In this document: one piece after another, positions 24,570 through 32,974 of the stretch
Position numbering within the stretch: the first letter of the stretch is position 1
Layout: each line of letters starts with the position of its first letter
Made by a program: the position numbers and the translations under genes
The notes under the pieces: generated by a model
The model's database searches: none
Told to the model about the DNA's origin: nothing
The model's input: only the letters and a program-made list of their open reading frames with translations
From: Thermoproteaceae archaeon
Lineage (GTDB): Archaea; Thermoproteota; Thermoprotei; Thermoproteales; Thermoproteaceae
Assembly (NCBI GenBank): GCA_015521775.1
Contig: WANN01000032.1
Span: 1-53,894, forward strand
Length of the DNA stretch: 53,894 nt
Direction: 5' to 3'

Positions 24570-24666
24570 CTACGGGCGGCTGCGGCACGCCGCGCGTTGC
24601 CGGCTCTGAAGATGGGGGGCGCTGCCACACCATAAATATTCAAATATTGATGCCCTTCTACCGTTC

Positions 24667-25272
24667 ATGGCCGTGGACCTCTCGCTGTGGCAGCCGAGGA
24701 CGCACGTAGGTGAGCTAGTTAAGGCGGGCAAGATCAGGAGCATTGACCAGATATTTGCCATGAACATGAGGATAGTGGAGCCCGAAATCGTGGACGTACT
24801 CCTGCCTAACCTAAAACACGAGGTCCTGAACATAAATATAGTGCAGCGCCAGACCGATGCCGGTGAGGTAAGCCAGTTCCAGGTATTGGTGGCTATGGGG
24901 AACGAGGACGGATATGTGGGTGTGGGCATAGGGAAGGCGAGACAAGTACGCATAGCAATAGAGAAAGCTATCAGGGACGCCAAGCTGTCCATAGTGCCCA
25001 TCCTACGTGGCTGTGGCTCGTGGAAGTGTTCCTGTGATGAGCCGCATAGCGTACCTTTCGTTGTCGAGGGCAAGTCGGGGAGCGTGAGGATAAAGCTGCT
25101 CCCAGCCCCCAAGGGCGTGGGGCTAGTGGCAGGCGATGTGGCTAAGACGGTTCTAAGGCTGGCCGGGATAAAGGATGTATGGACGTGGACAAAGGGCGAC
25201 ACGCGCACCACGATAAACTTCGCCAAGGCCACATACGAGGCGCTCAAGGCCACGTATAGGTTCAGGGTATGA
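24667..25272 (+). CDS. rps5: 30S ribosomal protein S5 (uS5)
   Basis: 201-residue protein at the mRNA entry tunnel. Motifs: [19 protein letters not shown] and [20 protein letters not shown], then [22 protein letters not shown]-rich promoter about 24630-24648. The stop overlaps the L30 start by four bases. Confidence 0.96.
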   Translation: MAVDLSLWQPRTHVGELVKAGKIRSIDQIFAMNMRIVEPEIVDVLLPNLKHEVLNINIVQRQTDAGEVSQFQVLVAMGNEDGYVGVGIGKARQVRIAIEKAIRDAKLSIVPILRGCGSWKCSCDEPHSVPFVVEGKSGSVRIKLLPAPKGVGLVAGDVAKTVLRLAGIKDVWTWTKGDTRTTINFAKATYEALKATYRFRV

Positions 25273-25787
25273 GCCACCGACGCATCGCCGTTGTGAGGCT
25301 GAGGGGACAGGCAGATACGTCGCCCGATGTGGAGACCACGCTGCACGTTCTACGCCTAAGGAAAAGGTACACAGCCACGATCGTGGATTCGAGGCCCTCG
25401 TACCTCGGCATGCTGAGAAGGGTCAATGACTGGGTGACATGGGGCGAAATAGACGCCGATACTCTTGCCCTGATGCTGGAGAAAAGGGGTAGGCTGATCG
25501 GCGACAAGCCGCTTACACTGGACCACCTTAGGAGATTTGGATGGGGAAGCTTCCTGGAGTTTGCTAACGCCTTTGTGTCCGGCGAGGTGGCATCGCTTTC
25601 CTGTCCCCAGAAGTCCGCCTGGCCACGTGTAAACGGCAGGGTGCTCTGTATTCCCAGCCTAAAGCCGTTTTTCAGGCTGCATCCCCCAAAGGGCGGGCTG
25701 AAAAGCGTGAAGAGGCACTTCGGCGCTGGCGGCGACCTTGGTTACAGGGGACCCAACATAAATGAGCTCATACGCAGGATGCTGTGA
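25269..25787 (+). CDS. rpl30: 50S ribosomal protein L30 (uL30)
   Basis: 172 residues, archaeal long form. [20 protein letters not shown] and [21 protein letters not shown] mark the N-terminal L30 fold; the C-terminus has [20 protein letters not shown]. Coupled to rps5 by an ATGA overlap. L15 does not follow; the ribosomal block ends here. Confidence 0.95.
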   Translation: MSHRRIAVVRLRGQADTSPDVETTLHVLRLRKRYTATIVDSRPSYLGMLRRVNDWVTWGEIDADTLALMLEKRGRLIGDKPLTLDHLRRFGWGSFLEFANAFVSGEVASLSCPQKSAWPRVNGRVLCIPSLKPFFRLHPPKGGLKSVKRHFGAGGDLGYRGPNINELIRRML

Positions 25788-25789
25788 CG

Positions 25790-26275
25790 CTACGGCTGTT
25801 GGGATTCCCGCGCATATATATAGAGAAGCGGCCTGAAGTCGGCCTTTGAGTAGAAATTGACCGCAATCTGGTTCAGCGCTGGGAACTCGGCCACAATGAC
25901 GTCGGCCCCCCTTTCCCTGAGCAGTCTGGCCGCCTCGTCTATCATGGTCCTGCCCAGTCCTCTGCGCCGGTACTCGGGCATCACATAGAACTCTATTATG
26001 TATCCCTCCTTGCGCGGGACATAGAATATCCTGTTCCTAACGTCGGCCTTGAGCACACCGACTATTTTGCCGTCCGCATCGGCCACTAGGACAAGGTAAC
26101 GGGCCCTGTCCTCGATGGCCGTCTTGATGTATTCCTCGGCGACCTTCCTAAGCTCGTCGTCGGGAAGCGTCTTGAGCAGTGGGTCGAACTCGGCGTTAAG
26201 CCTTTTAAGTCTCAGGACCAGGTCAAGTAACTGGGGCATGTCGTCCATTGTGGCCTCCCTAATATTGACCGACAT
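25790..26275 (-). CDS. GNAT-family N-acetyltransferase
   Basis: 161 residues. Acetyl-CoA binding motif A is visible as IIEFYVMPEYRRRGLGRTMID, with the R-x-x-G-L-G phosphate loop, and motif B near NQIAVNFYSKADF. Substrate unknown; the fold also covers ribosomal-protein and small-molecule acetylases. TATA element ACTTTAAACC (about 26296-26305) lies about 25 bases upstream. It converges on rpl30 with two bases between stops. Confidence 0.88.
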   Translation of the reverse strand: MSVNIREATMDDMPQLLDLVLRLKRLNAEFDPLLKTLPDDELRKVAEEYIKTAIEDRARYLVLVADADGKIVGVLKADVRNRIFYVPRKEGYIIEFYVMPEYRRRGLGRTMIDEAARLLRERGADVIVAEFPALNQIAVNFYSKADFRPLLYIYARESQQP

Positions 26276-26367
26276 GTGCTGTAGTATTGGGCCGGTTTAA
26301 AGTTTGTTGATCAGTCCCGGTCTGGCCGCCCGGCCTCTTCCACCTCTCCTAGGGCCAGACGCCCAGC

Positions 26368-27696
26368 TCAGTCGATCCCCCCATTGAACATCTTGATGAA
26401 GCCTCCCTCGACCAGCGAGCGCAACATGTTAAGGGAGAGCGATATCAGCTCCGTGGCGTTCCTAAGCTCCTCCTTATACGTGAGGGGCCGTCTGGCCACC
26501 CCCTGTTCCGTGGCCTTGGCGGCCACGGCGGCCGCCTCCCTCGGGAAAACGTCCCATTCCTCCATTGTGGGGATTATGTAGTCTTCCCTTATGCCCCTCT
26601 CCTCTGCGTAATTGGCGAGCTCCTCGGCGGCGGCTATGGTCATCTCGTCGGTTATTGCCCGCGCCCTTGCGTCGAGGGCCCCCCTGAACACTGCCGGGAA
26701 CACGAGACTGTTGTTTATCTGGTTAGGAAAGTCGCTCCTACCCGTTGCCACTATGCGGGCCCCCGCCTCCTTGGCCTCCCAGGGCCATATCTCGGGCACA
26801 GGGTTCGCCAGCGCGAAGACTATGGGGTCCTTGTTCATATTAGCTATCCACTCCTTCCTTATTATGCCTGGGCCGGGCCTTGACGCGGCTATGAGGACGT
26901 CCGCCCCGTTTAGGGCCTCCCTTATGCCTCCCCTTTTCCTCTCGCCGTTGGTCTTCAGGGCCAAGTCGTACTTCCATGGATGCTCCAACATGAGCTTGTC
27001 TAGATCCTCTCGCTCTGCATGGAGTATGCCGGCCGAATCGACAAGCACCATGTTGCGGGGATCAGCCCCGTACTTTATGAGCATGTATGCGGTCCTTATA
27101 TTGGAGGCCCCTACACCGACCAAAACTATGCCGACGTCCCTAATGTTCTTACCCACAATTTTAAGGGCGTTTATGAGCCCAGCCAAAGTTGCCGTGGCTG
27201 TGCCCTGCTGATCGTCGTGCCACACAGGTATTTGGAGGGCCTCTCTCAGCCTTTCCAGCACGTGAAAACACTTTGGCGACTCGATATCTTCGAGGTTTAT
27301 GCCTCCGAAGGCGGGCTCCACCATCTTGCCCGCATTTACCATTTCGTCGACGTCCATGGCCCTTACAGGCAACGGCACAGCGTCCACGCCCCCAAGATAT
27401 TTGAATATGAGGGCTTTTCCTTCCATGACCGGTAGGGACGCCTCGGGGCCCACGTTGCCGAGTCCCAGTACCCGCGAGCCGTCTGTGAGTACGGCCACGC
27501 TGTTCCACCTCCATGTGTATTCAAACGAGGCGTCGGCGCCTCCTTCCTTGATCTTCTCCGAGACCGCGGCAACTCCCGGCGTGTACCATATGGCGAAGTC
27601 TTTTAGTCCTCTGATGGGCACCTTGGGGACCACCATTATTTTTCCCCCGTAAAACTTCGAGAGGCGAAGTGCCAATTCGTACCACTTTTCCGCCAT
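26368..27696 (-). CDS. NAD(P)-dependent malic enzyme
   Basis: Oxidative decarboxylation of malate to pyruvate and CO2, 442 residues, the short archaeal/MaeB core without a phosphotransacetylase domain. Motifs: [62 protein letters not shown] and the nucleotide-binding [19 protein letters not shown] basic residue is not obvious after the coenzyme loop, where DSAGIL follows VLV, suggesting NAD use. TATA AGTTAATAATAG lies upstream (about 27712-27723). It would link the C4 acids of the dicarboxylate cycle to pyruvate. Confidence 0.94.
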   Translation of the reverse strand: MAEKWYELALRLSKFYGGKIMVVPKVPIRGLKDFAIWYTPGVAAVSEKIKEGGADASFEYTWRWNSVAVLTDGSRVLGLGNVGPEASLPVMEGKALIFKYLGGVDAVPLPVRAMDVDEMVNAGKMVEPAFGGINLEDIESPKCFHVLERLREALQIPVWHDDQQGTATATLAGLINALKIVGKNIRDVGIVLVGVGASNIRTAYMLIKYGADPRNMVLVDSAGILHAEREDLDKLMLEHPWKYDLALKTNGERKRGGIREALNGADVLIAASRPGPGIIRKEWIANMNKDPIVFALANPVPEIWPWEAKEAGARIVATGRSDFPNQINNSLVFPAVFRGALDARARAITDEMTIAAAEELANYAEERGIREDYIIPTMEEWDVFPREAAAVAAKATEQGVARRPLTYKEELRNATELISLSLNMLRSLVEGGFIKMFNGGID

Positions 27697-27779
27697 GGGA
27701 CATGAGACTGGGCTATTATTAACTTTTAGCCTTCCACCGTCCTCGAATTCGTTTATTGGCTAAATGGCGGACAGAAATG

Positions 27780-27790
27780 TTTATATATAT
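27780..27790 (+). promoter_or_regulatory. TATA box of the split tRNA-Gly 5' fragment
   Basis: TTTATATATAT, centred 25 bases before 27810, the first base of the acceptor stem GCGGCGG. This is a separate promoter from that of the 3' fragment. Confidence 0.8.
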
Positions 27791-27809
27791 GACAAATAAA
27801 ACAATTTTA

Positions 27810-27855
27810 GCGGCGGTAGTCTAGCCTGGACTAGGATAGGCGGGTGCGGGGCGGC
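27810..27855 (+). tRNA. Split tRNA-Gly, 5' fragment with pairing trailer
   Basis: Nucleotides 1-25 at 27810-27837: acceptor strand GCGGCGG, U8 A9, D-stem GUCU/GGAU with loop AGCCUGGACUA. There is no anticodon arm; a GC-rich trailer follows. Trailer bases 27839-27853 pair with leader bases 20605-20591 of the 3' fragment: 15 continuous pairs, 13 Watson-Crick and two G-U. The acceptor strand is the exact complement of CCGCCGC in the 3' fragment. A T-rich tract (TATTTTCTTTC) after 27863 could end transcription. The D-stem pattern matches that of tRNA-Glu in this window. Confidence 0.92.
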
Positions 27856-27862
27856 TAGACAC

Positions 27863-29893
27863 CTATTTTCTTTCTATCTCTGCCCGGAGCTCTTCGTATG
27901 CCTTCTTGGCCTCCTCGACGCTGGCCTCATCCTCCAGCGTCGTGACATCGCCGAGCGGCGCATTCATGGCCACTGCACGTAGGAGCCTCCTCATGATCTT
28001 GCCAGACCTGGTCTTGGGCAGTTTCGTGACGAAGAATATGTGGGCTGGCTCGGCTATGGGTCCTATGGTCTTCCTGACGTGGTCCCTCAGTTCCTTGGCC
28101 AGCGCCTCCCCGGGCTGTACGCCTTGCTTAAGGACGACGTACGCTATAGGCGCCTCGCCCTTAACCTCGTCGGGGATGCCTATGACTGCGGCCTCGGCAA
28201 CTGCTGGGTGCTCTATGAGGGCGGACTCCAGCTCGTATGTGCCCAGCCTATGCCCGGCCACCTTGAGCACCTCGTCGGCCCTGCCGAGCACCCAGATGTA
28301 CCCGTCGCCGTCCTTCACGGCATAGTCGCCGGCATAGAACATGCCCGGGAACTTGGACCAGTAGGTCTTGATGTACCTGTCGGGGTCTCCCCAAATTCCG
28401 TGGAGCATTCCCGGCCACGGCCTCTTTATGACCAGATACCCCCTAACGCCTGGAGCTACAGGCCTGCCCTCCTCGTCGACCACATCGGCCTCGAAGCCGG
28501 GCAACGGCGGGCCATTGGTGCCCGCCTTCATGGGCACTAGGTAGAAGCCAGGGGCATGGCTGATCACGATTCCCCCGGTCTCAGTCATCCACCATGTCGA
28601 CCCAAATGCAACTTCTTCGCGGCCCAGATTCTTATATGCCCAGCGCCAGGCCTCCGGATTTATGGGCTCTCCCACGCTGTGCATAAGCCTAATCGAGGAC
28701 AGATCATGCCTCCTTACCCACTCCTCGCCGTACCTCATGAACATCCTTATAGCTGTCGGCGACGTGTAGAAGACGGAGACGCCGTACCTCTCGATTATGG
28801 ACCACCACCTATCGGGCTGCGGGTAGTCGGGTGCCCCCTCGTACATGACCTGTGTAGCGCCCACTATTGTTGGGCCCAGGACAACGTAGCTGTGGCCTGT
28901 GACCCAACCTATGTCGGCTGTGCACCAGAAGACGTCCGTGTCCTTGATATCGAAGACCCACTTCATGGTGGCATATACGTGGACCGCCCAGCCGCCAGTG
29001 TCGTGGACTATGCCCTTGGGCTTACCCGTGGTGCCCGAAGTGTAGAGTATGTAGGACGGATGTTCACTCTCCACCTGCTCTGGCTCCACATATGCGTTCA
29101 GCGGCACGTCGCCCATAGCGTCGTCCCACCAGTGGTCCCTGGGTGGGGACATCTTCACGTCGTCTAGCCCCAGCCTCCGGTACACCACGACCTTCTCCAC
29201 CCCGGCTTTTTCCAGGGCCTGGTCGGCTATGTCCTTGAGCCTAACGACCTTTCCCCGTCTCCAAAATCCGTCGGCCGTTATCAGCATCCTGGCGCCGGCA
29301 TCAGCAATACGTTCCGCCAACGCGTCTGCCGAGAAACCAGAAAAGACGACGCTGGTTATGGCCCCTATTCTCCACGCAGCCAACATGGTTATAGGGAGCT
29401 CCGGTATCATGGGCAGATATATTGTTATCCTATCGCCCTTACGTATACCAAATTTGTGTTTCAGCATGTAGGCCACCCTGTTCACCTCCCTGTAGAGGTC
29501 GTAGTACGTCAACTTACGTGTCTCCAGGGGCTTGCCAGCGCCGTCTACGGGCTCTCCTTCCCATATTAGGGCCAGCTTGTTCTTACGCCATCCCTTTGCA
29601 TGTTTGTCCACAGCTAGGTAACTAAGGTTTAGTCTTCCCCCTACGAACCACTTATAGAAAGGCGGTGCTGGGTCCGCCGTCACAATGGTGTCCCAAGGCT
29701 TGAACCACTCAAGCTCTTTAGCTATGCTTGACCAAAATTCTTCGAAGTTTTCCAGGCTCTTTCTATGTATTTCCCAATAGGTCTTTATATCAATCTCGCG
29801 ATCTTTCCACGTCTTATTCATAATGTATTCCCCAAAAGGCAATTCCTTCTCTGCCATATAGTACGCTATAGTATTGGTATTAAGTTTTTCCAT
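27863..29893 (-). CDS. acs: Acetyl-CoA synthetase (AMP-forming)
   Basis: Converts acetate, ATP and CoA to acetyl-CoA, AMP and PPi. 676 residues, the full ACS length. Motifs: YTSGTTGKPKGIVHD (P-loop), TWWMTETGG, the GMFYAGDYAVKDGDGYIWVLGRADEV hinge (given in part as FYAGDYAVKDGDGY), and the acylation-prone lysine in TRSGKIMRR. The first ATG (29893) is only about 15 bases from the TATA stretch AAATTAATATC, so the in-frame ATG at 29857 (MAEKELPFGEY) may be the true start. It diverges from the gene at 29964. Its 3' end reaches within eight bases of the tRNA fragment trailer. Confidence 0.95.
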   Translation of the reverse strand: MEKLNTNTIAYYMAEKELPFGEYIMNKTWKDREIDIKTYWEIHRKSLENFEEFWSSIAKELEWFKPWDTIVTADPAPPFYKWFVGGRLNLSYLAVDKHAKGWRKNKLALIWEGEPVDGAGKPLETRKLTYYDLYREVNRVAYMLKHKFGIRKGDRITIYLPMIPELPITMLAAWRIGAITSVVFSGFSADALAERIADAGARMLITADGFWRRGKVVRLKDIADQALEKAGVEKVVVYRRLGLDDVKMSPPRDHWWDDAMGDVPLNAYVEPEQVESEHPSYILYTSGTTGKPKGIVHDTGGWAVHVYATMKWVFDIKDTDVFWCTADIGWVTGHSYVVLGPTIVGATQVMYEGAPDYPQPDRWWSIIERYGVSVFYTSPTAIRMFMRYGEEWVRRHDLSSIRLMHSVGEPINPEAWRWAYKNLGREEVAFGSTWWMTETGGIVISHAPGFYLVPMKAGTNGPPLPGFEADVVDEEGRPVAPGVRGYLVIKRPWPGMLHGIWGDPDRYIKTYWSKFPGMFYAGDYAVKDGDGYIWVLGRADEVLKVAGHRLGTYELESALIEHPAVAEAAVIGIPDEVKGEAPIAYVVLKQGVQPGEALAKELRDHVRKTIGPIAEPAHIFFVTKLPKTRSGKIMRRLLRAVAMNAPLGDVTTLEDEASVEEAKKAYEELRAEIERK

Positions 29894-29963
29894 AATGATA
29901 TTAATTTGTCAAATATAGAATTGAGAACCAAATTTATATCTCGGACCCATATTGGTGTACTGA

Positions 29964-30284
29964 ATGGACTTTTACGAAGCGTTGTGGAGATTCGTACGGG
30001 TCCCCGAGGAACTCGTCGAGTACGCGCGCGGCCTCGGGATGTATCTAGGAACTCCCCCTGAGGACTTCGGTGACAGGCTGCTCTTCGTGGCGCGTAATAT
30101 AGTGCATATAATGGAAGTTGAGGCCTCCGACGTGCCCCAATTCGTGGAGCGGTGTATGGGGACCATGAGGTTTCTCAGAGATGTGCGGGTGGACGCTCCG
30201 TACTACGGCCTAAATGTCAGGGATATAGAGGACCTGGAAACTCGTATGCGCCTCATCTGCCGGAAGGGCGTGAAACGTAAATAA
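29964..30284 (+). CDS. Small helical protein of unknown function upstream of archease
   Basis: 106 residues, MDFYEALWRFVRVPEELVE at the start, predicted all-helical, with two unpaired cysteines and a basic C-terminus (CRKGVKRK). I do not recognise a family. A strong TATA box (AAATTTATATC, about 29930-29940) and the 21-base gap to archease suggest an operon with it, so a link to RNA processing is conceivable but unsupported. Confidence 0.75.
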   Translation: MDFYEALWRFVRVPEELVEYARGLGMYLGTPPEDFGDRLLFVARNIVHIMEVEASDVPQFVERCMGTMRFLRDVRVDAPYYGLNVRDIEDLETRMRLICRKGVKRK

Positions 30285-30305
30285 GCCCTGTAATATGCCG
30301 GTGCT

Positions 30306-30749
30306 ATGGGCTGCAAGGTGGAGAAGCCCTACGAGTATGGGGAGCATACAGCTGACATACTGATAATAGCGTATGGGTGTACCCTTGAGGAGTCGTTCAT
30401 AAATTCTGCGCTGGCCGTGCTGGACGTCATGTACTACGTGGAGCGTGTAGGCGCTAAGGAGACAAGGGAGATCGCGGTTGAGGCCGACGATATGGAACAG
30501 CTCCTCTTCAGATGGATAGACGACGTACTATATCTGTTCGACGGCGAGAAATTCGCGCCTGGCCGCAACATGGAGCTGTCGTTGGTGCATGACGGCACGT
30601 ACAAGTTGAAGGCCATGGTCCACGGCGAGAGGTACGACATAGAGAGGCACGGGTTCAGGGGCACCATAGTTAAGGCTATGACGTACCACGAGATGTCCAT
30701 AGAGAGACGCGGGGATGTGTGGCGAGTACAGTTCGTAGTTGATGTGTGA
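30306..30749 (+). CDS. Archease, activator of the RtcB tRNA ligase
   Basis: 147 residues. Archease speeds RtcB guanylylation and turnover in archaea and humans. The family's metal-binding core is visible: EYGEHTADILIIAYG with Asp in HTAD, EADDMEQLLFRWIDDVLYLFD, and the C-terminal KAMTYHEMSIER...VVDV with a terminal aspartate. All usual acidic and histidine ligands seem present. It lies 26 kb from rtcB in this window, so the two are not in one operon. Expected partner for intron removal and for joining the split tRNA-Gly. Confidence 0.95.
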   Translation: MGCKVEKPYEYGEHTADILIIAYGCTLEESFINSALAVLDVMYYVERVGAKETREIAVEADDMEQLLFRWIDDVLYLFDGEKFAPGRNMELSLVHDGTYKLKAMVHGERYDIERHGFRGTIVKAMTYHEMSIERRGDVWRVQFVVDV

Positions 30750-30805
30750 AGCCGCACATCGTAGAAGGGGCCTGAAATGAAAAAAAGGTGTAACGGTCTA
30801 CTGCC

Positions 30806-31942
30806 ATGAAGCTTAGTGAGGCCAAGGAAGTAGCCCGTCGGTACATGGACAAGTTGCAGTACCAGGAGTTGGCCGACTCGCCGACAGTCAGGTTCTATAC
30901 TGATTGGTCGGTTTTCGACAAGTGCGATGTGGGCGGTCAGGCGCCTGTAGCCGTACAGGACGCAGACACGTACTCCCTGGTGCTGTCTAATGGGGAGCCC
31001 ACGCGTTTCCTCATGCCGGATGGGGCAACGGCGCGCGAGACAGACGATGTTTTCTCCGTGTTCAAGATAGAAGAAAGCAAGATAATGGCGAGGCACGTGT
31101 TAAGCGTACCCAAGGCGATACACATCAAGGTGGACAAGCTTTCATCGCCCCTCACAATATTAGCGGACTTTGTCAGCGAGTCTGTGCATGTTGCTGGGCA
31201 CATAGTGTTGGAGGTTGGCGAGGGTGCGGAGGGCGACATAGCGCTGGTTGTTAGATCCAGGGGAACCGCCTGTTCCAGTCTCATGGTGGAGACCATAGTG
31301 GGCGACGGTGCCAGGCTCAACGTCCTTACAGGTACGGTGGTCGACCCCCCCTCCTCGGCGTACGTGCACGTAAGGACGTTCGTTAGGAGCGGCGCCGAGA
31401 TAAATTACCGCAGCTTCGTCACCGGAGGTGCCATGACACGTGTCAACGAGGACGTCACGGTAATCGGTCGGGAGGCGGCCGTGGACTTCATGGGCATGGA
31501 GTTGGGCGTGGGCAAAGACAGAATAGACCACTTCGTGTCTGTGGTGAACGACGCTGAGAAGGGCATTGGAAGGGTGCGCCTAGTCTCGATAGCGCTCGGC
31601 GAGTCGCAGATAGTGCAGCGGGCCCTAGGAAGAATAACAGAGCGGGGCCAGTGGAGTGACAATTCTGTGGAGGGCATAGCGTACACGGCGACCGACAAGG
31701 CCAAGGTGATCAGCCAACCAATACTATATGTTGAGACTGGGGAAGTGGAGGGCGCACGCCACTCGGCTGCGGATGCATCGATAGAGGACGAGAAGAAGTA
31801 CTATATTAGAACTAGGGGGATCAGCGAGGAGGAAATACCGGTAATAGTCACGCGTAGCCTCATAGAGGACTTCCTCGCCTCAGTGCCTGAAAGCGTTAGA
31901 AATATCGCGATACCCCTGTTGTTGCGGAAAATAGAAACGTAG
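30806..31942 (+). CDS. SufB/SufD-family iron-sulfur cluster assembly protein
   Basis: 378 residues forming the right-handed beta-helix of the SufBD family: repeated strands such as VHVAGHIVLEVGEGAEGDIALV, then the conserved C-terminal block QPILYVETGEVEGARHSAA and YYIRTRGISEEEIPVIVTRS, which in the family reads as Q-P-x-L-x-x-x-x-x-V-x-x-x-H. The histidine of ARHSA matches the cluster-handling histidine. No sufC or second sufB/sufD is adjacent, so it would have to partner with genes elsewhere. Single-gene unit; a poly-A-rich element (AATGAAAAAAAGG) lies about 25 bases upstream. Confidence 0.88.
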   Translation: MKLSEAKEVARRYMDKLQYQELADSPTVRFYTDWSVFDKCDVGGQAPVAVQDADTYSLVLSNGEPTRFLMPDGATARETDDVFSVFKIEESKIMARHVLSVPKAIHIKVDKLSSPLTILADFVSESVHVAGHIVLEVGEGAEGDIALVVRSRGTACSSLMVETIVGDGARLNVLTGTVVDPPSSAYVHVRTFVRSGAEINYRSFVTGGAMTRVNEDVTVIGREAAVDFMGMELGVGKDRIDHFVSVVNDAEKGIGRVRLVSIALGESQIVQRALGRITERGQWSDNSVEGIAYTATDKAKVISQPILYVETGEVEGARHSAADASIEDEKKYYIRTRGISEEEIPVIVTRSLIEDFLASVPESVRNIAIPLLLRKIET

Positions 31943-32203
31943 CGGAACAGCGCCGATCGACCCAACTAGACCTTATGGGAAGGGGGTCCCGCCATTTAGG
32001 CGGCAAGGAGGGCGAAGCAGCATTTTCCTTGCAGTACTAAGGGCCATTCCCAAAAGCCAGATGCGGGCCCGTTGTGCCGGTCGTTAGGCCGCGTTGGGAC
32101 GTCTGGGTTTGGCAGAATAGACCGGCGTCCTGGGGCCCGCGGTCCAGAGGGTCCGGCCATGGCCAACTTGAATATTAAAAAGTGCGGCATCGTCGCTCCC
32201 TCC

Positions 32204-32974
32204 GTGGAGGATATAGTGATTGTGGGCAACCCGACGCTTGACAAGGTGGTGATGAAGGACGGATCAGTGCGTTTCTCAATTGGGGGGCCCCCATATTACA
32301 TCGGTCTGGCCCTTGCAGAGCTCGGGTATAGGCCGTTGGCTGTCGGGGTTGTGGGTAGGGGGATCAAAAGGGCCGTGGAGGACCTTTTGGGCTCCATAGG
32401 CGTCGTGCCTATGCTGCTCCCCGACGAGGAGACGACCACATTCGAGCTGGACTACACGCATGTTCCGAGGAGGGTGCGACTCCTCAAGAAGCCCTCCACC
32501 CGGATCGGCTCCGTACCCCAGGGAAGGCTCTGCATAGTGGCTCCCGTGTTCGACGAGGCGGCCGAGGTTGTTCCCAGCTGCATGCTTAATGCGCTCGACG
32601 TACAGGGATTTGTGAGGAGCGGCATGTGGAGGGGCTGGGACGAATATGATATACTCCACATATCCATAGACGACGTAGAGCTGGACGACACATCGCTTAG
32701 ACGTATGTCCCGGGGAAAAATCGTGCTCTACACGCTGGGCCCCAAGGGCCTCTACATCTATAGGGACGGCGAGGCGACTAGGCTCGAGGTGGACGGCGTC
32801 GAGGGGGACGAGACAGGCGCAGGCGACACGTTTTTGGCGGTGTTCTCCGTCCGCACCATGGAGGGCTGGGACGTGTTCGACGCAGCGTGCGACGCTGCCA
32901 GGAGGGTCGTAGGCAAGGTGTTGACCGGTAGACCGTCGCCGTACGTGGTCAGATGCGAGCCGACCCCCACATAG
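32204..32974 (+). CDS. PfkB-family sugar/nucleoside kinase
   Basis: 256 residues of the ribokinase fold. It has IVGNPTLDKVV at the start, IGGPPYYIGLALAELGYRP (PfkB signature 1 region), and the catalytic/anion-hole motif DETGAGDTFLAVFSV near residue 205, with Asp as general base. Substrate cannot be told. The frame is open to 32072, but a TATA box (AATATTAAAA, 32171-32180) makes GTG 32204 the likely leaderless start. The 261 bases before it (31943-32203) hold no other feature apart from a CCGCC/GGCGG hairpin near 31989. Its end overlaps the kinase gene by up to 22 bases. Confidence 0.88.
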   Translation: MEDIVIVGNPTLDKVVMKDGSVRFSIGGPPYYIGLALAELGYRPLAVGVVGRGIKRAVEDLLGSIGVVPMLLPDEETTTFELDYTHVPRRVRLLKKPSTRIGSVPQGRLCIVAPVFDEAAEVVPSCMLNALDVQGFVRSGMWRGWDEYDILHISIDDVELDDTSLRRMSRGKIVLYTLGPKGLYIYRDGEATRLEVDGVEGDETGAGDTFLAVFSVRTMEGWDVFDAACDAARRVVGKVLTGRPSPYVVRCEPTPT

